64,000 bases of DNA. Source: Amphibalanus amphitrite. Its lineage: Eukaryota > Arthropoda > Thecostraca > Balanomorpha > Balanidae. The position numbers were made by a program, and so were the translations under genes. The stretch lies in assembly GCF_019059575.1 (NCBI RefSeq), contig NW_024883082.1, positions 62,001-126,000 of the forward strand. Direction: 5' to 3'. Below the pieces are notes generated by a model, which was not told where the DNA came from, ran no database searches, and saw only the letters and a program-made list of their open reading frames with translations. Position 1 is the first letter of the stretch. The number at the start of each line of letters is the position of its first letter. Below, one piece after another: positions 21,792-31,583 of the stretch.

Positions 21792-24138
21792 TCTACTATA
21801 CTATTTGTGAAATGAAACTCTGTCTGTCTGTCTGTCTGTTTGCACCGTGCAGAGGGGTGCTTTGACGCCGTGCACAGGTCAAACGGTGCGTTGGATGGGG
21901 CTGAAATTTTCGCAGGGTGTTGATGACGTCACGCGCACGTGCAGTGTCGAGGCTCGAGTCCCGGGGGGTGGATGGTTCGCACGTGGCACGCGCTGGAAAA
22001 AGGTGCTTTTTCTCCAAATTTTGCTCGGCTCTCAAGCTTGCTTCAAGGCATCGGCAGCCGGGTTCAATCGCCTTTGACAATAAAATGCATGACGATCGGC
22101 GGCGGGTGCCTCTCATTTGCAGATTGGCCAAGTTATTTATTTTGGTAAACAGAGGCGAATGAAGGTGTTGATTTCGGTGAATAAAGACAGTTTTCAATGC
22201 GCTTACACAAATGCACCGCGTTTGCCGTAGTGCGCCACATTTGTCACGATGTGCCATTTTTGCCGCAAATCGCACAACTTTGTCAAATATGGTCCGATAA
22301 ACGTGCAATTCGGTGGATGGATGCATGACAAAACGACAAGTACAAATGCGCCACTTTTGTCGCAATGCGCCACATTTGTCTCAAGGCGCCATTTCCACCA
22401 AATACGATAAAGAATAATGGAGTGACACGTGTAGGAGCAGTTTTAAGAACGCCTTTTTTAGTTTATCAGTTTATCTGATAGTCTGTGACCTCACATGACC
22501 CAGTGGTAGTGGTAGGTGTAGTGGTAGTGGTAGTGTTAGTAGCGGTAGGGGTAGTAGTAGGGGTAGTGGTAGAGGTAGTAGTAGGAGTAGTAGTAGGGTA
22601 GTGGTAGGGGTAGTGGTAGGCGTAGTAGTAGGGTAGTGGTAGTGGTAGTGGTAGTGGTACGGGTAGTAGTAGTGGTAGGGGTAGGGGTAGGGGTAGTGGT
22701 AGGGGTAGGGGTAGTGGTAGGGGTAGTGGTAGCAGTAGTGGTAGGGGTAGTGGTAGGGGTAGGGGTAGGGGTAGGGGTAGTGGTAGACCGTAGGAGTAGT
22801 GGTATGGGTAGAAGTAGTAGAAGTGTGGCCCAGCCCGATCCAATGTGACGTGGTGACCTATACGACCTGGCCTGACCGAAGGTGACCAGGGATGACCACC
22901 TTGACCTGACTTGACCCCGTATGACCCAAATTTCATCCAACTAAGCCCTCAGAATAGTTATTATGTTCAAAGTTTTCCTCTCCACGTTTCCGTCGATATC
23001 TCTGTTTCTAAACGATAGACCGTTTTAAATCAAACACCATTCGAAAGCAAATTGGCTGGCGCGGCATTTTCTGGTTACGCCGCAAAGCAAGTGGCGCAGC
23101 CGCTTCTATATTACTATTTGAGGAGGGTGCGTCTGTCCGTTACCGAGGTCCCGACTTGGTGGTGCTTTGCGTGGACTACAGGCCAGACCGTTGCACCTAG
23201 CCCGCTGAAATTTGCACAACTTATAGATCAAGGATGCGCGACGTGCCTTTGAGGGGTCTCAGCTCGATCAGATTGATAGGGAGCGCGTGGCGCGTGCTCA
23301 AAAAGTGCAAATTCGCGTCATAGACTTTACATGTATAAATAGGCGTGCGAAATCGGGCGAGAACGGCTAATTTTGGCCGACACGGGTCCAGTTCCCGTGC
23401 AATATCTTGGTGACCAGGGGTCCGACCGGCACGTGGAAAACAGCATCGTGTACAGAATTGAACGGGCTATTGAATGGTGTGCAATGCAGAGGATAGCACG
23501 CGCCACGTGCACCGAAAAGGGCACTTTTATTTGAAAAATTGCGGTTTTGAGGGATTTTGGAATTAATTTTATTTTTAGGTGACCGTTAAATGGAGCGAGT
23601 TGAATCAACGCCTATTTGCAAGAGAAAGGTACCGCCTCTCATATAAAAATTGTGAAAAGCTGATTGATCCAAATCAAGGTGGTGCAAATCACAGGAGAAA
23701 ATGGTGTTTGTCAATTTTGTGCCACTTTATTAATCACACGGGGTTTGCTGCATAACCTGATACCTTTGGCAATTGAATATGGTACCATTGGATAGAGCAT
23801 TCAATTCTGTCCAATATTCACTCTTCATTTTTGCATGATTAGCAACAGTATCCTTAAAAATGTAAATGTTCCAAACCATTACATTGTCATTTTTAGCGAA
23901 ATTCATCGATGGCCCTCAAAAGACTTCACGCCAGTTTTCGAATCATTCTAAAGTAGAACGCATGATAATACGACACGGGCACCTCGATGCGATGTATCTT
24001 TTTGTTTTATTACAAAATGCTTGGCCGTCAAAAAGCAATCGAACGAAATGGATACCAACCAAACCGACACAGACCAACCCAATACCCACGGGTCAAAAAT
24101 AACCCTTCTTCGCGTTGCGGAGCACGCGGGTAACCCTA
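21792..24138 (+). mobile_element. Non-autonomous Helitron, copy 1 of a tandem pair
   Basis: The copy starts A|TCTACTATACTATTTGTG and ends near CGCGGGTAACCCTA, directly followed by the next copy. The sister copy ends in CTAG|T, and a short stem CGCGT/ACGCG around TGCGGAGC lies 7 bases before that CTAG. TC start, hairpin then CTRR end and insertion between A and T are the Helitron signature. It has no Rep/helicase gene. Inside are CACGTG-rich segments, a GGTAGT/GGTAGG microsatellite (22503-22820) and, at about 23105, a second Helitron-like start (TCTATATTACTATTTGAGG). The element may therefore be a composite of two units. Confidence 0.72.
22503..22820. repeat. (GGTAGT/GGTAGG)n microsatellite in Helitron copy 1
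   Basis: About 318 bp of mixed GTAGTG and GTAGGG hexamers. The matching array in copy 2 is at 24832-25195. Long one-frame ORFs on both strands (VVVGVGVV, PLPLPL) are products of the repeat. Confidence 0.95.
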
Positions 24139-24831
24139 TCTACTATACTATTTGTGAAATGAAACTCTGTATGTGTTTCTGTGTGTTTGCACCGTGCAGA
24201 GGGGTGCTTTGACGCCGTGCGCAGGCCAAACGGTGCGGTGGAGGGGGCTGAAATTTTCGCAGCGTGTTGATGACGTCACGGGCACGTGCAGTGTCGAGTT
24301 TCGGATCTCAAGGGGTGGATGGATCGCACGTGGCACGCCCTGGAAAAAGGCGCATTTTCTCCAAATTTTGCTCGGTCTTCAAGGCATCGGCAGCCGAGTT
24401 CAATGAACTTTGACAATAAAATGCATGACGATCGGCAGCGGGTGCCTCTCATTTGCAGATTGGCAAGTTATTTTGATAAACAGAGGCGAATGAAGGTGTT
24501 GATTTTCGGTAAATAAAGCCAGTTTTCAGTGCGCTTACACAAATGCACCGCGTTTGCCGTAGTGCGCCACATTTGTCAAAAGGCGCCATTTTTGTCGCTA
24601 ACCGCAAAACTTTGTCAAATATGGTCCGATAAAGGTGCAATTCGGTGGAAGGATGCATGCCAAAACGACAAGTACAAATGCACCACTTTTGTCGCATTGC
24701 GCCACATCTGTCACAAGGCGCCATTTCAACCAAATACGATTAAGAATAATGGAATTACGCGAGTAGGAGCAGGGTTAGGAACACTTTTAAGTTTTATCAA
24801 TTAATCTGATAGTCTGTGACCTCACATGACC

Positions 24832-25195
24832 CAGTGGTAGTGGTAGGTACTCATAGGTAGGTGTAGTGGTGGTAGTATTGGTAGGAGTAGCGGTAGGGGT
24901 AGTGGTAGTATTAGGGGTAGTAGTAGGGGTAGTGGTAGTGGTAGTAGTAGGGGTAGTAGTAGGGGTAGTGGTAGTGGTAGGGGTAGGGTAGTGGTAGGGG
25001 TTGGGGTAGGGGTAGTGGTAGGGGTAGTGGTAGGAGTAGTGGTAGGGGTAGGGGTAGTGGTAGGGGTAGTGGTAGGGGTAGTGGTAGGAGTAGTGGTAGA
25101 GGTAGTGGTAGTGGTAGTGGTAGTGGTAGGGGTAGGGGTAGGGGTAGTGGTAGGTGTAGTGGTAGGGGTAGTGGTAGGGGTAGTGATAGTAGAAG
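24832..25195. repeat. (GGTAGT/GGTAGG)n microsatellite in Helitron copy 2
   Basis: About 364 bp of the same mixed hexamers as in copy 1, differing in length and order. The array has been evolving since the copies separated. Confidence 0.95.
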
Positions 25196-25696
25196 TGTGG
25201 CCCAGGCCGATTCAATGTGACGTGATGACCTATAAGACCTGGCCTGACCGAAGGTGACCTGGCTTGACCCAGTGTGACCAGGGATGACCACCTTGACCTG
25301 ACTTGACCCCGTATGACCCAAAATTCATCCAACTAAGCCCTCAGAATAATTGTGTTCAAAATTTTCCCCTGCACGTTTCCGTCATTGGTCGCTCTACGTT
25401 TGGAAGAGTCAGACGTGTCTTGGTAAAGCTCCTGATTTATGCTTATTTTAGCGTAATCGGATCATGTCATACCCTAAAATGTATATGGATACATTCCTAA
25501 TTTAGCGCAGAACAGTCGTATTATATTTTAAAAAGTGATATAGCAAGAACGAAGCATATATCATCAGGCAAATATTGGATATTTTTGACCTAGAAACCAA
25601 TATTTCGGTAAGTCACCATCGTCAAAAAGCTTTTGATTTTTATCGCCAATCACGTGCTGGATTTGACGACAGATCTCGAAATTGAGACATTGCATA

Positions 25697-27022
25697 ATGC
25701 CAAGTAAACGCCGAAGGAGAGTTCGATCAGATGTTTCACCAACTATGGCTGTATCGGAAGAATCTAAGAATGAAGAAGGAAACAGAAAAGAACCAGATTT
25801 ACACGAAAGTGATACTCCGGATGGAAAAAACAAAAGCAAAGATTCATATATTGAGGAAGAAGTGATCAATGGACAGGCGGATGCCTGCTACGAAACTGCA
25901 GAAGAAACGGGAGAGGCTGATCGGCGTAAAGAGAGCAGCTTGACAGAAAAACACAATATGATCGTGAAAGATAAGAAGGTCATAAAGAGGAAAACGAAGA
26001 CAGACTTAGAAACGCAAGTGAATCAGCTCTTGGAAGAAAATGCTTCTCTGAGGCGTCAACTTGCTGAGCTCTACGGGGAACGGCGTAGCCCAGCAGATCA
26101 CAGCAGGGAAGGAAACGCGATGTCGGCATCAGATCACGGCAAGGGAGGAAATGCTCAGTCGGAGGGGCACGGTCTCTGCGGCTCTTGTGCGACCTACCTT
26201 CTGGAGCTGTCAAGGCAAACCACAGGTCAGGTCAGTGAGGTCAGTCAGAGATTTGGCCTCGTCGACCACTCTACGACCCAGCCTACACGTGGGATCGACG
26301 AAATCGGTGATACAAACAGCAGATTCTTCATGACATTGGATGAAACTGAGACCGTACCGAAGGGGAGAGCAAGCGGAGTTGACACCGTGCCGAAGAGGAT
26401 AGAAGAGGAGTCGACTGGGTGGACGACGGTGAAAGGAACGAGATCCCATCCCGTGACCGAAGGAAAGCATATCCCAGTCCACACCTCAAACAGGTATGAA
26501 GTGCTGGCAGATGCCGAGAAGGACGAGGTGAGGTACCTGGTTGTGGGAGGCTCCAGGGTGAGGCCTCTAAAAAAGGCGTTTTGTAAAAAAGAGGACAGGT
26601 GCGTGGTCGTTCCGGGAGCATCTGTTTCGGACGTAGACGCTACAGTTCAGGAGGAGCTGAGCAAGTGCGATCCTGATGTCGTAATAGTTCAGGTCGGTGT
26701 GAACGATATAGGTCCGAGGCGCAGTGTCAAACTTATCCAGGATTACCGTGCTTTGCTGCGAAGCTTAAGGGAGGCGAGAAAACCGGTGGTCGTAACTGGT
26801 ATTCTTCCCCGTATGTCTGCCTCCAGAGAATGGTACTCACGTGCCTTAGCTGCAAATGTCTCAGTTGAGAAGCTCTGCTCAAACATGGGCTTCAAATTTG
26901 TCGACTTGTGGGAGGAGTTTTATGGACAAGGGACCTACTACCTGGGAGATGGTTTACATTTCTCAGACAGGGGAGCCTCAGTTTTGGCTGAGGCGTACAC
27001 CAATGTACTTTCGGGAAACTAG
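25697..27022 (+). CDS. CR1 ORF1 with C-terminal SGNH esterase domain
   Basis: This 441-residue protein starts at the ATG at 25697. The N-terminal half is charged and low in structure. It is followed by a likely coiled coil (about residues 99-129, TDLETQVNQLLEENASLRRQ) and a small Cys patch (GLCGSCATYL, about 160). Residues about 279-439 form an SGNH-hydrolase/esterase domain: GGSRVRP with the likely nucleophile S286, PGASVSDV, GVNDIG (N336) and GDGLHFS with the D418/H421 pair. CR1 ORF1 proteins of vertebrates carry the same esterase, thought to help retrotransposition by acting on lipids or membranes. All four expected blocks are present, so the domain looks catalytically complete. ORF2 follows with no intergenic gap of note. 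Confidence 0.88.
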   Translation: MPSKRRRRVRSDVSPTMAVSEESKNEEGNRKEPDLHESDTPDGKNKSKDSYIEEEVINGQADACYETAEETGEADRRKESSLTEKHNMIVKDKKVIKRKTKTDLETQVNQLLEENASLRRQLAELYGERRSPADHSREGNAMSASDHGKGGNAQSEGHGLCGSCATYLLELSRQTTGQVSEVSQRFGLVDHSTTQPTRGIDEIGDTNSRFFMTLDETETVPKGRASGVDTVPKRIEEESTGWTTVKGTRSHPVTEGKHIPVHTSNRYEVLADAEKDEVRYLVVGGSRVRPLKKAFCKKEDRCVVVPGASVSDVDATVQEELSKCDPDVVIVQVGVNDIGPRRSVKLIQDYRALLRSLREARKPVVVTGILPRMSASREWYSRALAANVSVEKLCSNMGFKFVDLWEEFYGQGTYYLGDGLHFSDRGASVLAEAYTNVLSGN

Positions 27023-27072
27023 CCGTGTTGGGGGGTCATGAGTGTCAGTTGGTAAGTAATCGAGGAGATAGT

Positions 27073-29970
27073 ATGACTCAGCATCTCCCTAGGGACTCGA
27101 AGTTCTGTGATAGTGCTGGTACTCAATGTAATCTTAAAGCTAGACACAATGTCAAATGTGTTATGCTCAACGCACAGAGCATACGCTCGAAATTTGACGA
27201 ATTTAAATGTTACCTAGCTGTAAACACGCCAGATATTGTTTGCGTTACAGAAACTTGGGTAAGTGAAAGCTTTAATGGCGACAGACTCACGGATTTTGAA
27301 GTGCAGGGATACAATATGTTTTCTTGCTGTAGGGAAGCCAAACAGGGGGGAGGGATCCTTATTTACGTTAATAGTCTGTATAGTGCTCTTAAAGTGGATG
27401 ATGCATTGAAGGCAAAGCAGGTAGAGTCAATATGGATTGATGTGAGACTGGGGAAAGATATCAATGACGATGTAAGACTTGGGGTTTTCTATAGGCCCGG
27501 TAATATTATGGAAATCCCACAGCTGGAGGTAGATGGCATGATATGTGAGGAAATTCGTCGAAACTTCAAAACAAATTGTCTTATAATGGGAGATTTTAAC
27601 CTTAAAGAATACGAAGAAAGAACAGGGGACACAAAGGCATGCAAAATGTATAGAAATCTCTTAGAGGAGGAACTCTTCATGAATCAATTTGTTAGCGAGC
27701 CAACTAGAAGGGGTTCTATTTTGGATTTGGTATTTTCTGACAACATGGAGATGGTAAAAGAACTTAAGGTTGGTGAAGGGTTGGGCAAGAGTGACCACAA
27801 TATGGTTAACTTTCTTATTCCGTCAAAGGTCAAACCCAAGGATAACCTAGCCAATGTTCCAAACTTTAATAAGGCGAACTTTAGAATGATGCGAAATGAG
27901 CTATCGAAGGTTAATTGGCATCAGAGGCTTTTAGATTTAAGTGCTTCTCAAGCATGGAATGCCTTTAAAGCGGTATTGTTCGACATTCAGTCGAGATGTA
28001 TACCAACGAAAACTAAACGATCTAGAAGGAAATTGAACCCTCCATGGCTTACTCCTGAGGTCAGAAATGCCATAAGATGTAAGAAGGCTGCTTTTAGGGC
28101 CATGAAGAAGGGTGCCTTTCTTGAATCAGATAGGATGAATTACAAGAAGTGTAGAAATTTGCTCAAAAAGAAGGTCAGAGCATCTAAACGAGCAAAGGAG
28201 TTAGATCTGGCAAGAAACTGTCAAGGAAACAGCAAACAATTCTTTAGCTTTTATAAATTAAATAATATCACACGAGGCGTTGGACCCCTGAAGTCGAACA
28301 ACAATGTAGTATCTAGTGACAGCGAAATGACAGAATTACTAAGTACTCAGTTTCAATCGGTGTTTACCGTTGAGGACACGGATGGTATTGAGTCACTTCT
28401 ACCACAGATGGTTACTGATGCAATGGTTGGAAACTTAGGCGAGATAGGTTGTGGCTTGGTTCAACAGTATATTGAGAAACTAAAGTCAAATAAATCTGAA
28501 GGGCCTGATGAAATATATGCAAAGGTATTAAAGGAATGTAAACAAGAGTTATCAATTCCATTATCTATAATATTTACGAGATCCCTTAACGATGCAGACA
28601 TTCCTACTGATTGGAAAAAAGCAAATATAGTCCCAATATTTAAGAAAGGCGATAAAAGTTGTGCTGAAAACTACCGACCTGTCAGTCTTACCTCCTTGGT
28701 ATGTAAACTACTTGAATCGATTATTAAGGATAACATAGTTTGTTTTCTGAAGGAGAATGATATTATAAAAGAATCTCAACACGGATTTATGAAAGGGCGC
28801 TCATGCCTCACTAACCTTTTGAAATTTCTTGATGAGGCGACAGAGACTTTTGATCAGGGTAAGCAGCTAGATGTCTCTTTCCTTGATTTCAGTAAAGCCT
28901 TCGATACGGTCCCCCATAAAAGGCTCTGCTTACAACTCAAATGTCATGGAATAGATGGGCAAATCTTAAGCTGGATTGAGAATTGGTTATCTGATCGACA
29001 ACAGCGGGTAGTGCTAAATGGCACTAAATCAAAATGGAGAAATGTGCTAAGTGGGGTTCCACAGGGATCCGTCCTGGGACCATTGCTTTTCTTAATTTTT
29101 GTCAACTCTATCGAAACTGTTGTGAATAGTGATGCGCTGAAATTTGCTGACGATCTTAAAATATTTAGGGTTATAGGGGACGATAAGGATCATAATGAGC
29201 TCCAATCAGATCTTGATAGGCTCGTAAAATGGTCAGAGCAGTGGCAAATGAAGTTTAATTTTAAAAAGTGCAAGGTCATGCATATTGGTAGAGAACATTA
29301 TGACACTTCATACACAATGGGGGGACAAACATTATGTAATATAGACAGTGAAAAGGACTTGGGCGTGATTATTAATAAGAAGCTTTCTTCAACTGAACAA
29401 GTACAAGCAGCCAGAAAAAAGGCCCTTCGGATGCTTGGAGCAATAAACAGGAATGTTTCGTACAAAAGTGCAGTGGTTTTGCTTACGCTTTATTGTGCAT
29501 ACGTTAGGCCTCATTTGGAATATTGCGTTCAGTCATGGTCTCCAATGCATGAAAAAGATAGCTTGCTTTTGGAAAGAGTGCAAAAAAGGGCGACAAAGAT
29601 GGTAAATGGTATGAAAGATCTGCATTATGAGGATAGATTAAAATCGCTTAAGCTATTTTCTCTCAAATACAGAAGGCTTAGGGGAGACTTGATCGAGGTG
29701 TTTAAATTCGTAAATGGCCAAGCCACAGGATACCTTAAGGATATGTTTGATTTCAATTTGGAGGGCAGAAGCAGGGGCCATCAATATAAGCTTGCCATTA
29801 AACGTAGCAGGACAAAGTTAAGGCAGTCGTTTTTCAGTAGAAGAGTGGTAGGTCATTGGAACAGTTTACCAACTAGCGTAATAAGTGCAACCTCTCTCGA
29901 AACATTTAAACATAGCCTCGACAAATACTTTACAGAGCGGGATATAGTATACAGATATAGGTGGGACTAG
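27073..29970 (+). CDS. CR1 ORF2: AP endonuclease and reverse transcriptase
   Basis: Starting at the first in-frame ATG (27073) the protein has 965 residues; the frame itself opens 50 bases earlier, just after the ORF1 stop. The APE-type endonuclease comes first: N33 in MLNAQSIRSK, E60 in TETW, D174/N176 in MGDFNL, D218 in SILDLVF, and SDH at 240-242. The reverse transcriptase follows, with YRPVSLTS, D605 in SFLDFSKAFDTVPH, GVPQGSVLGPLLF and the FADD box at 692-694. A C-terminal tail of about 200 residues ends the protein. Every catalytic residue I can check is intact and there is no stop, so this may be a competent or recently inserted copy. Translation of ORF2 presumably depends on reinitiation after ORF1. 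Confidence 0.92.
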   Translation: MTQHLPRDSKFCDSAGTQCNLKARHNVKCVMLNAQSIRSKFDEFKCYLAVNTPDIVCVTETWVSESFNGDRLTDFEVQGYNMFSCCREAKQGGGILIYVNSLYSALKVDDALKAKQVESIWIDVRLGKDINDDVRLGVFYRPGNIMEIPQLEVDGMICEEIRRNFKTNCLIMGDFNLKEYEERTGDTKACKMYRNLLEEELFMNQFVSEPTRRGSILDLVFSDNMEMVKELKVGEGLGKSDHNMVNFLIPSKVKPKDNLANVPNFNKANFRMMRNELSKVNWHQRLLDLSASQAWNAFKAVLFDIQSRCIPTKTKRSRRKLNPPWLTPEVRNAIRCKKAAFRAMKKGAFLESDRMNYKKCRNLLKKKVRASKRAKELDLARNCQGNSKQFFSFYKLNNITRGVGPLKSNNNVVSSDSEMTELLSTQFQSVFTVEDTDGIESLLPQMVTDAMVGNLGEIGCGLVQQYIEKLKSNKSEGPDEIYAKVLKECKQELSIPLSIIFTRSLNDADIPTDWKKANIVPIFKKGDKSCAENYRPVSLTSLVCKLLESIIKDNIVCFLKENDIIKESQHGFMKGRSCLTNLLKFLDEATETFDQGKQLDVSFLDFSKAFDTVPHKRLCLQLKCHGIDGQILSWIENWLSDRQQRVVLNGTKSKWRNVLSGVPQGSVLGPLLFLIFVNSIETVVNSDALKFADDLKIFRVIGDDKDHNELQSDLDRLVKWSEQWQMKFNFKKCKVMHIGREHYDTSYTMGGQTLCNIDSEKDLGVIINKKLSSTEQVQAARKKALRMLGAINRNVSYKSAVVLLTLYCAYVRPHLEYCVQSWSPMHEKDSLLLERVQKRATKMVNGMKDLHYEDRLKSLKLFSLKYRRLRGDLIEVFKFVNGQATGYLKDMFDFNLEGRSRGHQYKLAIKRSRTKLRQSFFSRRVVGHWNSLPTSVISATSLETFKHSLDKYFTERDIVYRYRWD

Positions 29971-31583
29971 CCAACTGATGTGTGCATGTGATCAATGTAA
30001 GATGTGCGTGAATTCATAGCAAAAATTATGCCTGGTATTAGGTTGCAATATGTGTGCAGAATGTTGTTGCGGGTGTTTGATGCTGTTCCGCTGAGCTTAC
30101 ATGCGAATTGTTTGGAGATGCCTTGCATGGCAGTGGACTTGTGAGACATTTCGCGATGATAGTGTGTGGCCGGGGGGGGGGGGCAGGGAAGAGTTGTGAC
30201 GAAATGATTGATGAAGTGATGAAGTGGCAAAATGTTGTGTAATGTGGTGTAGGTATGATTTATGCCTGCAATGTGTCGCTGTTTTGTGCCAACTTCACAC
30301 ACATAAGTTAGGGAGAAAAGCGGAAAGGTGGCACGCATTTTGACAGACTGTGCAAATGTGCAACCAAGTATGGGCCCCAGTGGCTCTTTGTTGTACTGCA
30401 AATTTATGTCTTTATGTCTTTATGTCAATATCTCTGCTTCCAGACGACAGATCAATTTAAATCAAACACCATTCGAAAGCAAATTGGCTGGTGCGGCATT
30501 TTCTGGCTACGCCGCGAAGCAAGTGGCGCAGCCACTTGTCTATATTACTATTTGAGGAGGGTGCGTCTGTCCGTTACCGAGGTCCCGACTTGGTCGTGCT
30601 TTGCGTGGACTACAGGCCAGACCGTTGCACCTAGCCCGGTGAAATTTGCACAACTTATAGATCAAGGATGCGCGACGTGCCTTTGAGGGGTCTCAGCTCG
30701 ATCGGATTGATAGGGAGCGCGTGGCGCGTGCTCAAAAAGTGCAAATTCGCGTCATAGACTTTACATGTATAAATCGGCGTGCAAAATCGGGCGAAAACGG
30801 CTAATTTTGGCCGACACGGGTCCAGTTCCCGTGCAATATCTTGGTGACCAGGGGTCCGACCGGCACGGGGAAAACAGCATCGTGTACAGAATTGAACGGG
30901 CTATTGAATGGTGTGCAATGCAGAGGATAGCACGCGCCACGTGCACCGGAGAGGGCACTTTTATTTGAAAAATTGCGGTTTTTGAGGGATTTTGGAATTA
31001 ATTTTATTTTTAGGTGACCGTTAAATGGAGCGAGTTGAATCAACGCCTATTTGCAAGAGAAAGGTACCGCCTCTCATATAAAAATTGTGAAAAGCTGATT
31101 GATCCAAATCAAGGTGGTGCAAATCACAGGAGAAAATGGTGTTTGTCAATTTTGTGCCACTTTATTAATCACACGGGGTTTGCTGCATAACCTGATACCT
31201 TTGGCAATTGAATATGGTACCATTGGATAGAGCATTCAATTCTGTCCAATATTCACTCTTCATTTTTGCATGATTAGCAACAGTATCCATAAAAATGTAA
31301 ATGTTCCAAACCATTACATTGTCATTTTTAGCGAAATTCATCGATGGCCCTCAAAACTAAAAGACTTCACGCCAGTTTTCGAATCATTCTAAAGTAGAAC
31401 GCATGATAATACGACACGGGCACCTCGATGCGATGTATCTTTTTGTTTTCTTACAAAATGCTTGGCCGTCAAAAAGCAATCGAACGAAATGGATATCTAC
31501 CAAGCAAATCGACACAGACCAACCCAATACCCACGAATAAAAAAATCTCCCCTTCGCGTTGCGGAGCACGCGGGTAACCCTAG

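Larger units (their letters stand above)
25384..30426 (+). mobile_element. Full-length CR1-type LINE
   Basis: A retrotransposon of about 5.04 kb with a 5' UTR of about 310 bp, two open ORFs and a 3' UTR of about 450 bp ending in an 8-bp tandem tail (TTTATGTC repeated at 30403-30426). The lack of a poly(A) tail and the 8-bp tail are typical of CR1. Its borders are fixed by the interrupted Helitron sequence on both sides. No long target duplication is visible. Confidence 0.88.
24139..31583 (+). mobile_element. Non-autonomous Helitron, copy 2, split by a CR1 LINE
   Basis: It starts TCTACTATACTATTTGTG at 24139 and ends CGCGGGTAACCCTAG (CTAG at 31580-31583) followed by T. It follows copy 1 in the same order to about 25383, then resumes at 30427 (AATATCTCTGCTTCC). 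The 5.04 kb between is the CR1 retrotransposon. Without it the copy is about 2.4 kb, close to copy 1 (2.35 kb). Confidence 0.75.

Noticed and set aside
22466-25332. Proline/tyrosine/valine-rich long frames
   Set aside because: They are translations of the GGTAGT microsatellites inside the Helitrons.
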